From DATLGB01 sp964242305 (lineage in GTDB: Bacteria > Actinomycetota > Thermoleophilia > Solirubrobacterales > Solirubrobacteraceae), in NCBI GenBank assembly GCA_964242305.1, contig CAXTBB010000003.1:1-64000 (forward strand): a DNA stretch of 64,000 nucleotides. The letters are read 5' to 3'. Shown here piece by piece: positions 39,839 through 50,038 of this stretch. The stretch's first letter is position 1. Each line of letters begins with the position of its first letter. Made by a program: the position numbers and the translations under genes. The notes beneath the pieces were generated by a model. That model worked only from the letters and a program-made list of their open reading frames with translations, did no database searches and was not told where the DNA came from.

Positions 39839-39854
39839 TTGTCCACGTGGACAA
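39839..39854. promoter_or_regulatory. 16-bp perfect palindrome before glnN, candidate operator
   Basis: TTGTCCACGTGGACAA is a perfect inverted repeat 36 bp before the glnN ATG. A near-identical element overlaps the start of the pucR-type gene (37755-37768). One perfect 16-mer palindrome is expected by chance in about 65 kb, so position and recurrence in two genes of the same pathway are the evidence. Confidence 0.6.
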
Positions 39855-39890
39855 CATGGCATGGCCCGGGGCGCGATTAGGGTGGGCGGC

Positions 39891-42035
<2,145 letters not shown>

Positions 42036-42044
42036 TCCGGGATG

Positions 42045-42073
42045 ATCGGCTCGCCGCACGTCGGCGAGCCGAT
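42045..42073 (+). terminator. Hairpin terminator after glnN
   Basis: ATCGGCTCGCCG and CGGCGAGCCGAT pair over 12 bp around the loop CACGT, starting 10 bp after the glnN stop. The T-run after it is weak (CTACTTTCC), so it may act as a partial intrinsic terminator or RNA end-protecting hairpin. Confidence 0.7.
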
Positions 42074-42091
42074 GACCTACTTTCCGTAACT

Positions 42092-43405
42092 ATGAACGCG
42101 TTGCCAATCAGGGGAGCGGTGCTCGCGGTGCTGCTCTCCAGCCTCCTCGTGGCGTCCTGCGGCCAGTCCGCTCCCGATCCCGCGAACGCCGTCGCCGCCC
42201 GCGCCGTCGCGACGATCGGCGCGCTGCCCCAGGACGGGATCACCCTCGGCGAGGCGAAGGCGCCGGCGACCCTGACGATCTACACGTCGCTGGACACCTT
42301 CAACGCCGGCTTCTTCGTGCGCGACTTCGATCCCCTGATCAAGCGCTACGTGGCGCCGGGCCGGTTGCGGTTGCAGCTGCGGACCCTCGACGGGGCCGTC
42401 GACAACGCCGGGTTCGACGCCGGCGGCGCCGGCCGGGCGGCGCGCCTGGCCCAGGCGGTCGGCCTGCAGGACCGGCTGTGGCAGTTCTTCGCCGTGCAGA
42501 GCGCGTTCTACGCGGGCTACGTCGACGAGCCCGAGCTGCAGCAGGCGCTGGGGCGCGTTCGCGGTGTCGACCGAGCCCAGGTCAGGGTGGACGCCGGCTC
42601 GCCGCGCATCAACCGCGCGGTCGCGCGGGGCGCGCAGTACGCGCGCGCACTCGGCGTGTCCGAGGCGCCCGCGTTCTCGATCCAGCTCGGGGCCGCCGCC
42701 CCGCGCCGCATCGGCAACGGGTGCCAGGGCTGCCTGGTCCGGCAGGTCGGCCAAGCGCTGAACGCAACGCCCAAGCCGACGGACGTCGCGCCCAAGCGCG
42801 CACCCACGTGCCTCCGCCCCGGCGCCGCCAGCCCGGCGACGCCGTCCGCGGCGACGGTGGCGGCGTGCGCCGCGGCGCGCCGCGCGCTCGCGGCGCTCAA
42901 GGGCCTGCCTCAGAAGGGTGCGCTGCTCGGGACCGGCACGCCGGTGCTCGACGTCTACGCCTCCCCGCTCCAGCTCAGCGCCACGTACGTGAGCGGCAAC
43001 CTGAGCGGGCTGATCAAGTCGCTCGTGCGACCGGGCAAGCTGCGCCTGCAGCTGCTGCCACGGTGGCAACGCGCGCCCGAGCGGGCCGCGGTGCAGGTCG
43101 CCCTGGCGGCGCGGTCATCTGGCCGCAGCTGGGACTTCCTGGTCGCCCGCGGCGCGTTTGCCGGGGTGGCGACGGTCGCGCCCAACAAGCGCGCCCTGGC
43201 CGCCGTGCCGCGGCTCGACGACGCCCCCCTGCTGCGCGCGGCGCGGGCGCAACCGATCGTCAAGGCGGCCGCGTCCAATCAGGCGGCGCGTCCCACCGGA
43301 CCCCCGGTGCTGGTGCTGCGGGTGCCGGGCAAGCCGGCGAAGACGATCACGCCGACCTGCGCGACCTGCGTCGCCGCGGACGTCACCGCCGCCCTCGCGG
43401 GCTGA
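42092..43405 (+). CDS. Lipoprotein with two DsbA-like domains lacking the usual CxxC
   Basis: A 437-residue lipoprotein (lipobox LVASC, Cys23). Two halves repeat each other: GALPQDGITLGEAKAPATLT with RYVAPGRLRLQL (about 43-100) and KGLPQKGALLGTGTPVLDVY with LVRPGKLRLQL (about 271-330). This is the start of a DsbA/thioredoxin-like fold, but the strand where DsbA has CxxC reads YTSLDTFNAG and YASPLQLSAT, without Cys. Instead each half ends with a CxxC: GNGCQGCLVRQVGQAL and TPTCATCVAADVTAAL. It may be a redox or metal-binding scaffold rather than an oxidase. Its 3' end overlaps the convergent gene by 23 bp. Confidence 0.65.
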   Translation: MNALPIRGAVLAVLLSSLLVASCGQSAPDPANAVAARAVATIGALPQDGITLGEAKAPATLTIYTSLDTFNAGFFVRDFDPLIKRYVAPGRLRLQLRTLDGAVDNAGFDAGGAGRAARLAQAVGLQDRLWQFFAVQSAFYAGYVDEPELQQALGRVRGVDRAQVRVDAGSPRINRAVARGAQYARALGVSEAPAFSIQLGAAAPRRIGNGCQGCLVRQVGQALNATPKPTDVAPKRAPTCLRPGAASPATPSAATVAACAAARRALAALKGLPQKGALLGTGTPVLDVYASPLQLSATYVSGNLSGLIKSLVRPGKLRLQLLPRWQRAPERAAVQVALAARSSGRSWDFLVARGAFAGVATVAPNKRALAAVPRLDDAPLLRAARAQPIVKAAASNQAARPTGPPVLVLRVPGKPAKTITPTCATCVAADVTAALAG

Positions 43406-45386
43406 CGGCCGCCGACGCGACACGAGTTCGCATCCCAGGAGGATCGTCCGGCGTGGCGCTCGCGTGCTTGGGCAGCCCGCGGAACAGGAGTGATCGCGGG
43501 CGCAGCCGGCGGGCGCGCTCGAACGCCGCCACCGCGCGGGCCGGATGGCCGCGCTCGGCTTCCAAGCGCGCGAGGATCAGCGGGTGCTGCCAGTTCGTGG
43601 GCTCGTCCCGAGCCGCCCGCTCGGCGTCCTCGATCGCGGCGTCCAACCGGCCCGACGCCTCGGAGACCAGCGCTCGCTGCAGCAGCGGCGTCGCCGCCCA
43701 CGGCCAGGCATTGACGGCGGCCAGCGCGTCCGCCCGCGCCGACCGGAGGTCGCCGGACCGGACGGCGGCCTGGCTCTTGCGCACGTCGGAGGTGCCGATC
43801 AGCGGGGAGACCTGCACGAGGGCGCCGAGCAGCGCCACCGCAACGATGGCCGCGCGGACCGACCGCCGGGTCGTCGGGCCCGTCCTGGCGCCGAGCACGG
43901 TTGCGGCACCGACCAGCACGAGCACGAGCAGCGTGACCGCCGTCTCCTCCCACATCCAGTCCACCCCGGCGTGGAAGATCCAGATCGCCAGCACGGCCAG
44001 GATCGCGACGCTCGCCCCCGTCCGGGCACGGTCGCGCCGACCCAACCGGGCCCGCACCGCGCAGGTGAGGAGGCCGCCCACGATGACCAGCGTGAGCAGC
44101 AGGCCGGGCCACCCCAACTCGGCGAGCGCCTCCAGGTAGAGGGAATGGGCGTCGCGAACGCTCTCGTCGGACACGGCCTGCCGGTTGAACCAGAACTCGA
44201 ACGCGCCCGGGCCGACCCCGCGCAGCGGATCGGACGACAGCGCGTCCAGGGCGGAGCGCCAGGTGACGTACCGGGTCCCTGCCACCGAGCCGAGGCGCGC
44301 CGCCGGGTCGTCCGCTCGCACCGGGACGAAGGACTGGCTGCGGAACTCGTCCCACCCCCGTGAGGCGACGCCGGGGAGCACCGCGATCCCGACCACGCAC
44401 GCGACCACGAGCGCGACGCCGGCCAGGATCAGCGCCGGCCGCCGGGGGACCGTGAGCCGCTCGTCCATGCCCGTGCGGTGCAGCGCCACGGCCAGCGCCG
44501 CGCACACGACCATGCCCGCCAGGAGCGCGAGCAGGACGCCACCACGACCGGCGCTGCCGGTGCCGCGCGCGATCTCCGGCGCGTCGCGGATGGCGAGCAC
44601 CACGACGCCGGACGCCGCCGCCGCGACGGCGAGGTGCGCCGCCGCGACGAGGCGCGTGCGGCTGGCCGCGAGGACGACGACGGCGCCGATCACGAGATCG
44701 GCGAGGCCCGCGCGCGAGTAGCTGAGGTAGACGACCCCGGCCGCCAGCGGGACGCCCGCCAACGTGACGGCCCGCGCGGCCGACCGGCGCACGTGAACGC
44801 TGAGGGCGAGGAGCATGGCCGCGGTCATGGCGCCCCAGCAGCCGATGGCGTTCCAGTAGTTGAGCGGATAGCTGAGGCGATCGGTACCGAAGCTCTGCCC
44901 CACCAGGTCGCGCGGGAACAGGCCCGGCGCCAGTCGCGAGGCGAGCGCGGCGGCGCAGACCAGAGCGGCCGCGCCGGCGGCGCCGGCGACCGCGGCGTCG
45001 GCCGTGCTGCGCCGCAGCCCCGCCGCGGTGAGCAGGAAGCCGCCGGCGAGCAGGAGGTCGCGCGCGAGCTCCAGGTTGGTCCGCTCGTCGCTCTCCGTCC
45101 AGCGGAACGCCAGTGCCGTGAGGAGGCTCAACCCGAGGAACCCGGCCAGGACGATCCACGCCGCGAGCGGTAGCCGGCGTCGCGGCAGGACCCCGATCGC
45201 CGCGCCGCCGGCGAGCGCCCACAGCACGAGCACGGCCGTCTCCCCCCGCGCCACGACGTCGTAGCTGCCGCCGCGGAACGCGCAGACGGTGAGCGCGCCA
45301 CCGACGACGATCGCGGTGACCGCCCGCTCCCCGGGGCCCAGCGAGCGCTGCTGTGGGCTGCGGGTCGAAACGGGCTCGTCCGCCAT
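43383..45386 (-). CDS. O-antigen ligase-like membrane protein with C-terminal TPR domain
   Basis: A 667-residue protein. Residues 1-530 hold about 12 helices with the Wzy/WaaL external loop: RYVTWRSALDALSSDPLRGVG and VRDAHSLYLEALAELGWPG, near 370-430. Residues 545-640 are cytoplasmic or external TPR-like helices (RSARADALAAVNAWPWAATP, RGHPARAVAAFERARRLRPR). Such ligase-TPR fusions are common in actinobacterial polysaccharide loci. The loop motifs are shared with the protein at 1268-2611. Likely polymerase or ligase of a surface glycan. Confidence 0.78.
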   Translation of the reverse strand: MADEPVSTRSPQQRSLGPGERAVTAIVVGGALTVCAFRGGSYDVVARGETAVLVLWALAGGAAIGVLPRRRLPLAAWIVLAGFLGLSLLTALAFRWTESDERTNLELARDLLLAGGFLLTAAGLRRSTADAAVAGAAGAAALVCAAALASRLAPGLFPRDLVGQSFGTDRLSYPLNYWNAIGCWGAMTAAMLLALSVHVRRSAARAVTLAGVPLAAGVVYLSYSRAGLADLVIGAVVVLAASRTRLVAAAHLAVAAAASGVVVLAIRDAPEIARGTGSAGRGGVLLALLAGMVVCAALAVALHRTGMDERLTVPRRPALILAGVALVVACVVGIAVLPGVASRGWDEFRSQSFVPVRADDPAARLGSVAGTRYVTWRSALDALSSDPLRGVGPGAFEFWFNRQAVSDESVRDAHSLYLEALAELGWPGLLLTLVIVGGLLTCAVRARLGRRDRARTGASVAILAVLAIWIFHAGVDWMWEETAVTLLVLVLVGAATVLGARTGPTTRRSVRAAIVAVALLGALVQVSPLIGTSDVRKSQAAVRSGDLRSARADALAAVNAWPWAATPLLQRALVSEASGRLDAAIEDAERAARDEPTNWQHPLILARLEAERGHPARAVAAFERARRLRPRSLLFRGLPKHASATPDDPPGMRTRVASAAVSPRGRR

Positions 45387-45413
45387 GCGGCCGCAACCCT
45401 AGGCTGAGTCAGC

Positions 45414-45899
45414 GTGGCCGGGGTTCGTCAGCGCGTTCGCCTCAGGGTCATTCGAACCGGTGCGGTTCTGGCGACGGCGGCGCTCACCGCGTGGCCGTTG
45501 CCGGCCTCCGCCCAGAGGTGCATCGCGCCGCCGGGCACGGCCGCGGTCGATCAGTACTGCGAGAACGTCGCGAGCGCGATCGGGGACCGGCCCGCCACCA
45601 CACCGTCGGGCGCGTCGATCACGCCCTCCGTGCAAGCCGGCCTCCTGAAGGCTGGCCCGGTGGGTCAGGCGCTCGCCCGCTCGGTCGCGACCACCGGTCG
45701 CGACGGACGTCCCCGGCGGCCCGCGCGTCCGGTTCGGAGCGACGCCATGGAGGCGTTGGCACCACCCTCGCGCAGCCCGCTGAGCGCCATCGGCGCGGCG
45801 CTCGGCGACGGCTCGACGATCGGAGCCAGAATCATCGGCGCGTTCATCCTGCTGACGATCGCCATGGCCGGTGCCGCCTGGCGGCGGTCTCGCCCATGA
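45414..45899 (+). CDS. Secreted protein with C-terminal membrane anchor, unknown function
   Basis: A 161-residue protein from GTG 45414: signal peptide (GAVLATAALTAWPLPASA), a short Cys pair (RCIAPPGTAAVDQYCENV), a low-complexity Arg/Pro/Ser linker and a C-terminal hydrophobic helix with basic tail (IIGAFILLTIAMAGAAWRRS). There is no LPxTG. It looks like a wall- or membrane-tethered small protein. It overlaps the next gene by 4 bp (ATGA), suggesting a role with the glycosidase-like protein. Confidence 0.55.
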   Translation: MAGVRQRVRLRVIRTGAVLATAALTAWPLPASAQRCIAPPGTAAVDQYCENVASAIGDRPATTPSGASITPSVQAGLLKAGPVGQALARSVATTGRDGRPRRPARPVRSDAMEALAPPSRSPLSAIGAALGDGSTIGARIIGAFILLTIAMAGAAWRRSRP

Positions 45900-47170
45900 G
45901 GCCGCGCATCGGCGGCCTCGCGCTGCTGGTCCTCGCGCTTCTTCCCGGCGCGGCCGGTGCGCGAGGACTGACGCTGGGCTTCTTCGACCCGTACTTCGCC
46001 GCCCCGACGCCGGGCGGTGCCGCGCGGCTGACCGAGGCGGCCGGGGCCGGTGCGCAGATCGTCCGCGTGCAGGTGAGCTGGGCCGACGTCGCGCCGGCGC
46101 GTCCAGCCCATGCCGCCGATCCCGCCGACCCCGTGTACTCGTGGGCGACGGTCGACGGGGCCGTGGCCGCGGCACGCACACAGGGCCTGCAGGTGCTCCT
46201 GTCCTTCACGGGCGCCCCGCGGTGGGCCGAGGGACGGAACCGGCCCGCCTCTGCGAATCCGGGATCCTGGCGTCCGTCCCCGGCCGCCGTCGGCGCCTTC
46301 GCAACCGCCCTCGCCCGGCGCTACGCCTCCCAGGTGCGCTACGTCCAGGTCTGGAACGAACCGAACCTGTCCAGGTACCTTGCGCCGCAGTGGGACGGAC
46401 GAACCCCCTTCTCACCAGGACGCTTCCGGGCGATGCTCAACGCGGCCTACCCGGGCGTCCATGCCGCCGGCGTGCGGCTGGTGACGGCGGGGACCGCGCC
46501 GTACGGCGATGATCCGAGCCCGGCCGGACGCCGCATCCGCCCCGTTTCGTTCTGGCGCTCCGTGGTCAGGCGCCGCGTCCGCTTCGATGTCCTCGCCCAC
46601 CACCCGTACGCGATTCGCGGCCCGTTCGACCCCGCACTCGACGCCGACGACGTCGCGTTGCCCGACGTCCACAGGCTGATTCGGATCGTCGCGCGGGCCG
46701 TCCGCCGCGGCCGGGTCCTCCCCCGGCGCACCAAGCCGACGTGGGTGACCGAGGTGTCCTGGGACTCCGATCCGCCCGACCCGGACGGCGTTCGCACCCA
46801 GGCGCGCTGGGCCGCCGAGGCGTTGTTCGTGCTTTGGAGGCAGGGTGTGAGAACCGTGTTCTGGCTGGGCGTGCGCGATCAGCCACCGACGCCCAGCTAC
46901 GCCGCGACCCTCCAGTCGGGCGTGTACTTCCTCTCGGGCAAGCCAAAGCGGTCCCGATCGGCGCTCGCGTTCCCGTTCGTCTGCCGCCCGGGCACGGTGT
47001 GGGCGCTGGCCCCGGCGCCGGGGCCGGTCGACATCGTCGCCGGCAGCGGACGGATCGTTCGCCACGTTCGTGCCAGCGCCGATCGGATCGTCTACGCCCG
47101 CATGAAGGCGGCGGGGACGGTGCGGGCGCGGCAGGGCGACCGGACGTCGCTGGCCTGCACGTCGAGATGA
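45896..47170 (+). CDS. Secreted glycoside-hydrolase-like protein, second copy
   Basis: A 424-residue protein with signal peptide (IGGLALLVLALLPGAAGA) and a clan-A TIM barrel: VRYVQVWNEPNLSRYLAP holds the acid/base Glu and PTWVTEVSWDSDPPDP the nucleophile Glu. A small beta domain ends the protein. It has the same build as 3697-4779 (NEPN, TELSW/TEVSW), though overall similarity is low. It sits in the exopolysaccharide locus and may cut or edit the glycan. Translationally coupled to the anchored protein upstream. Confidence 0.75.
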   Translation: MRPRIGGLALLVLALLPGAAGARGLTLGFFDPYFAAPTPGGAARLTEAAGAGAQIVRVQVSWADVAPARPAHAADPADPVYSWATVDGAVAAARTQGLQVLLSFTGAPRWAEGRNRPASANPGSWRPSPAAVGAFATALARRYASQVRYVQVWNEPNLSRYLAPQWDGRTPFSPGRFRAMLNAAYPGVHAAGVRLVTAGTAPYGDDPSPAGRRIRPVSFWRSVVRRRVRFDVLAHHPYAIRGPFDPALDADDVALPDVHRLIRIVARAVRRGRVLPRRTKPTWVTEVSWDSDPPDPDGVRTQARWAAEALFVLWRQGVRTVFWLGVRDQPPTPSYAATLQSGVYFLSGKPKRSRSALAFPFVCRPGTVWALAPAPGPVDIVAGSGRIVRHVRASADRIVYARMKAAGTVRARQGDRTSLACTSR

Positions 47171-47174
47171 CCGC

Positions 47175-48113
47175 ATGCCATCGCGACGACTCGGAAAGAA
47201 GGCGCTGCGCAGGCTGTTGGAGACGGGGCAGCGCGTCGGCGTGGACATCCTGCCGCGGCACTTCTACAGCCAGATCCCGGATCTCCGCGCGCTGAGGACG
47301 ACCTCCGCGTGGCGCCGGCCGTACCGCTTGACCGCGGTGCAGGGCACCGACCTGGACGCCCAGCTGGCGTGGTTTCGCACGACGTGCCCGCCGGAGGTGC
47401 GGACGACGCTCGGTGGCAGACGGATCCTCGACGAGGCCGAACGCCTCAACGGCGCTCAGGGGTACGGGCCGGTCGAGGCCGAGCTCCTGTACTGCGTCGT
47501 CGCCGCGCGGAGACCGCAGCGGCTCGTGCAGATCGGGGCCGGCGTCTCGACCGCCGTCGCGCAGATGGCGGCGTCAGATCACGGGGTCGACCTGGACATC
47601 ACCTGCGTGGACCCGTTCCCCACCCGGTATCTGACCGAGCGGGCTTCGGCAGGCGAGCTGCGACTGCGGCAGTCGCCGGTCCAGGAGCTCGATCCGAGCT
47701 TCGTCGACGACCTGCGGGCAGGTGACGTGCTCTTCGTCGACTCCACCCACACGGTGAGCCCCGGCAGCGACGTCAACTTCATCGTCCTCGAACTGCTGCC
47801 CCGGCTCCGCCGCGGCGTGCTGGTCCACTTCCACGACATCATGCTCCCGTTCGACTACAGCCCGCGGATCCTGTCGGACGACCTCTTCTTCTGGTCGGAG
47901 ACCGCGCTGGTGGCCGCGTACCTCACCGACAATCCGCGCGTGACCATCCGCTTGTGCTGCGCGATGCTGCACCGCGAGCGGCTCGCGGAAGCGCGACAGG
48001 TGCTGCCCGCCTACGCGCATCCCCTCGAGACCACCGACGGGCTGGCCGAGGCGCGTGCGACGGGGGCGTTCCCCTCGGCGCTCTGGCTGGAGATCCTTCG
48101 GGACCCGGCCTAG
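47175..48113 (+). CDS. SAM-dependent methyltransferase (Methyltransf_24-like)
   Basis: A 312-residue protein with a Rossmann-like methyltransferase core: LVQIGAGVSTAVAQMAAS (SAM loop, about 113-130), ITCVDPFPTRYLTE, DVLFVDSTHTVSPGSDVNF and GVLVHFHDIMLPFDYSP. This group methylates sugars or is linked to glycan synthesis. It follows the glycosidase-like gene by 4 bp. The stop shares CTAG (48110-48113) with the convergent acyltransferase gene. Confidence 0.8.
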   Translation: MPSRRLGKKALRRLLETGQRVGVDILPRHFYSQIPDLRALRTTSAWRRPYRLTAVQGTDLDAQLAWFRTTCPPEVRTTLGGRRILDEAERLNGAQGYGPVEAELLYCVVAARRPQRLVQIGAGVSTAVAQMAASDHGVDLDITCVDPFPTRYLTERASAGELRLRQSPVQELDPSFVDDLRAGDVLFVDSTHTVSPGSDVNFIVLELLPRLRRGVLVHFHDIMLPFDYSPRILSDDLFFWSETALVAAYLTDNPRVTIRLCCAMLHRERLAEARQVLPAYAHPLETTDGLAEARATGAFPSALWLEILRDPA

Positions 48114-48856
48114 GAGATGACGCCGACGTCACGGGTGAACCACCCTGCGTCGTGTGCGACGGCCCCGACCCTGGTCGCGGGCACGCCCGAGTAGATCGAG
48201 TGCTCTTCCGTCTCGGCCGTGCGCAAGGTCGAGTTGGCGCCAAGGGCGCAATACGGGGGCAGCACGGCGCCGAGGAGGAGCACACAGCGGGCGCCGGTGA
48301 GGCACGACCGGCCGACCGTGATCGGCCGGGCGTGGACCTTCCCGGCGGCGAGGTTGACGCCGTGCGTCAGGATGTGGGTCCCCCAGCCTCCGATCGCCGC
48401 GAAGTCGTCGATCAGGACCCGGTCGCTGCAGTCGACCACGTGACGTCCCACCAGCGCCGCATGACGTCCGAGGATCAGCGAGGTCTGGCGCGCAGGCGCG
48501 GCCGGATCGGCGTCACTGACCATCGCTCCCGTGGGCACGGCGAAGATCCAGTTGAGGTTGCCGATGATCGATTCCTCGCCGACCCTGACCTCGTCCATTC
48601 CGTGCGCGAAGCTGAGGTGGCCGACGCGGGCGCCGGCGTCCAGCCTCAGCAGGACGTCCGGCACCAGCACCGAGAAGCCGATCCGAGCCGTCGGATGGAT
48701 CGCGCAGCCGAAGAACCGGTTCAGGACCCTGCGCCGGAACGCCCAGGGGGTGAACCAGAGGAGCACGTGAGCGACAATGCGTGCGTGCTTGCGCCGCCCG
48801 TCTGATCCTGGATGCGCGCTCGGCAAGAAGGTCCGGACGATACCGAGCGAGCGCAT
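48110..48856 (-). CDS. Left-handed beta-helix (hexapeptide) acyltransferase
   Basis: A 248-residue protein from ATG 48856, which overlaps the stop of the upstream GT4 by 1 base. The hexapeptide repeats run over residues 65-235 (IHPTARIGFSVLVPDVLLRL, VGEESIIGNLNWIF, VLIDDFAAIGGWGTHILTHG, CVLLLGAVLPPYCALG). A His in THILTHG may be catalytic, as in WcaF/VatD-type O-acetyltransferases. It probably acetylates a sugar of the locus glycan. Confidence 0.75.
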   Translation of the reverse strand: MRSLGIVRTFLPSAHPGSDGRRKHARIVAHVLLWFTPWAFRRRVLNRFFGCAIHPTARIGFSVLVPDVLLRLDAGARVGHLSFAHGMDEVRVGEESIIGNLNWIFAVPTGAMVSDADPAAPARQTSLILGRHAALVGRHVVDCSDRVLIDDFAAIGGWGTHILTHGVNLAAGKVHARPITVGRSCLTGARCVLLLGAVLPPYCALGANSTLRTAETEEHSIYSGVPATRVGAVAHDAGWFTRDVGVIS

Positions 48857-50025
48857 CACCCTGCGGCCAGGGCGTGGTACATCGCCAGATGCTGATCGAT
48901 GACGCTCGACCACCGGTAGCGCTCGGCGAACGCAGGGCCTGCGTGCCGCAGGCGCGCCGTCAGCGCAGCGTCGCCGAGGACGCGATGGAGGCCGTCCGCC
49001 AGCGCCTTCGGCTCGATCGCCGTGACGAGGCCAGCGCCGGCCTGCGCCATGTCGTGGCCGACGTCGACACCCTCGCTCACGACCACCGGCACGCCGGCAC
49101 GCAGCGCCTCCACGACCGCGATGCCGAAGTTCTCCGCCCGCGACGGAAGCGTCCAGACGTCCGCGGCGGCCAGCGCGTCCCGCAGGTCGCCCCCATAGAG
49201 GGGTCCGGTGAAGTGCACCCTCGAACCGACACCGAGGCGTTCGCCGAGGACGGTCAGCGTGGCCTGGAGGCCTTCGTCGTCAGGACCCACCACCGCGACG
49301 TTGACGTCGGGATGCCGCTCGCTGAGGATCGGCAGCGCTTCGATCAGGAGCTCGAGGCCCTTCTTGTAGGCGATCCGACCGACGAAGAGCACGAGGGGCC
49401 CCTCGACGTCGTCGAGGTGGTCCCGGCGAAACCGACGACCGTCCCCTGGCGCCGTCTGCGCCGGGTGGATGCCGGGAGGGGCGACGAAACGCCGGACGTG
49501 CGGTGCCACGTCCGCGATCGCACGCAGCTCGCGCTCGGTGGTCGCCTGCAGGCCGGACGCCCGCGCGAGCATCCGAGCCTGCCAGAGCCGCCACGCGACG
49601 GCCTTGTGCACGCGGCCATGCGTGCGGATGTAGGCGTCGAGCGCCCCGTGGATGGCGACGACGTACGGCACCCCGCCGCGCCGGGCGGCGCGCGCGCCCG
49701 CCCACTGGGGGTACGTCCACAGGTTGTGGACATGGACGCAGTCGAAGTCCCCGACCGCTGCCGACAGGGCGCGCGGAAGGTCAGGCGTGTACGCGAACCG
49801 GTGCGGTTGGCGCGCCGGGAAGAGCCGGACGTCGAACCCCGTGGCGCCGAGGTCCTCAGCGCGGATGCGGCTGACCGGGCGTGCCGACTCCGCGCCGCCG
49901 AGGTCCGACGCGAAGATGGTGGTGTCGATCCCGCGGCCGGCCAGCGCTTCGGCGAGTCCCAAGACGTACGTGGCCGTTCCGCCGCTCCGCGGCGCGACCG
50001 TCGAGATCACGTGCAGGACGCGCAC
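48856..50025 (-). CDS. GT4 family glycosyltransferase
   Basis: A 389-residue GT-B enzyme. N-terminal part MRVLHVISTVAPRSGGTATY with IHGALDAYIRTHGRVHK; C-terminal part VLFVGRIAYKKGLELLIEAL, SRAENFGIAVVEALRAGVPV with the EX7E pair. It transfers a sugar from a nucleotide donor at the inner face of the membrane. Start GTG 50025; 13 bp from the upstream polymerase stop. Likely acts in the same glycan pathway as neighbours. Confidence 0.9.
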   Translation of the reverse strand: MRVLHVISTVAPRSGGTATYVLGLAEALAGRGIDTTIFASDLGGAESARPVSRIRAEDLGATGFDVRLFPARQPHRFAYTPDLPRALSAAVGDFDCVHVHNLWTYPQWAGARAARRGGVPYVVAIHGALDAYIRTHGRVHKAVAWRLWQARMLARASGLQATTERELRAIADVAPHVRRFVAPPGIHPAQTAPGDGRRFRRDHLDDVEGPLVLFVGRIAYKKGLELLIEALPILSERHPDVNVAVVGPDDEGLQATLTVLGERLGVGSRVHFTGPLYGGDLRDALAAADVWTLPSRAENFGIAVVEALRAGVPVVVSEGVDVGHDMAQAGAGLVTAIEPKALADGLHRVLGDAALTARLRHAGPAFAERYRWSSVIDQHLAMYHALAAG

Positions 50026-50038
50026 GCTCAGACGGGCG

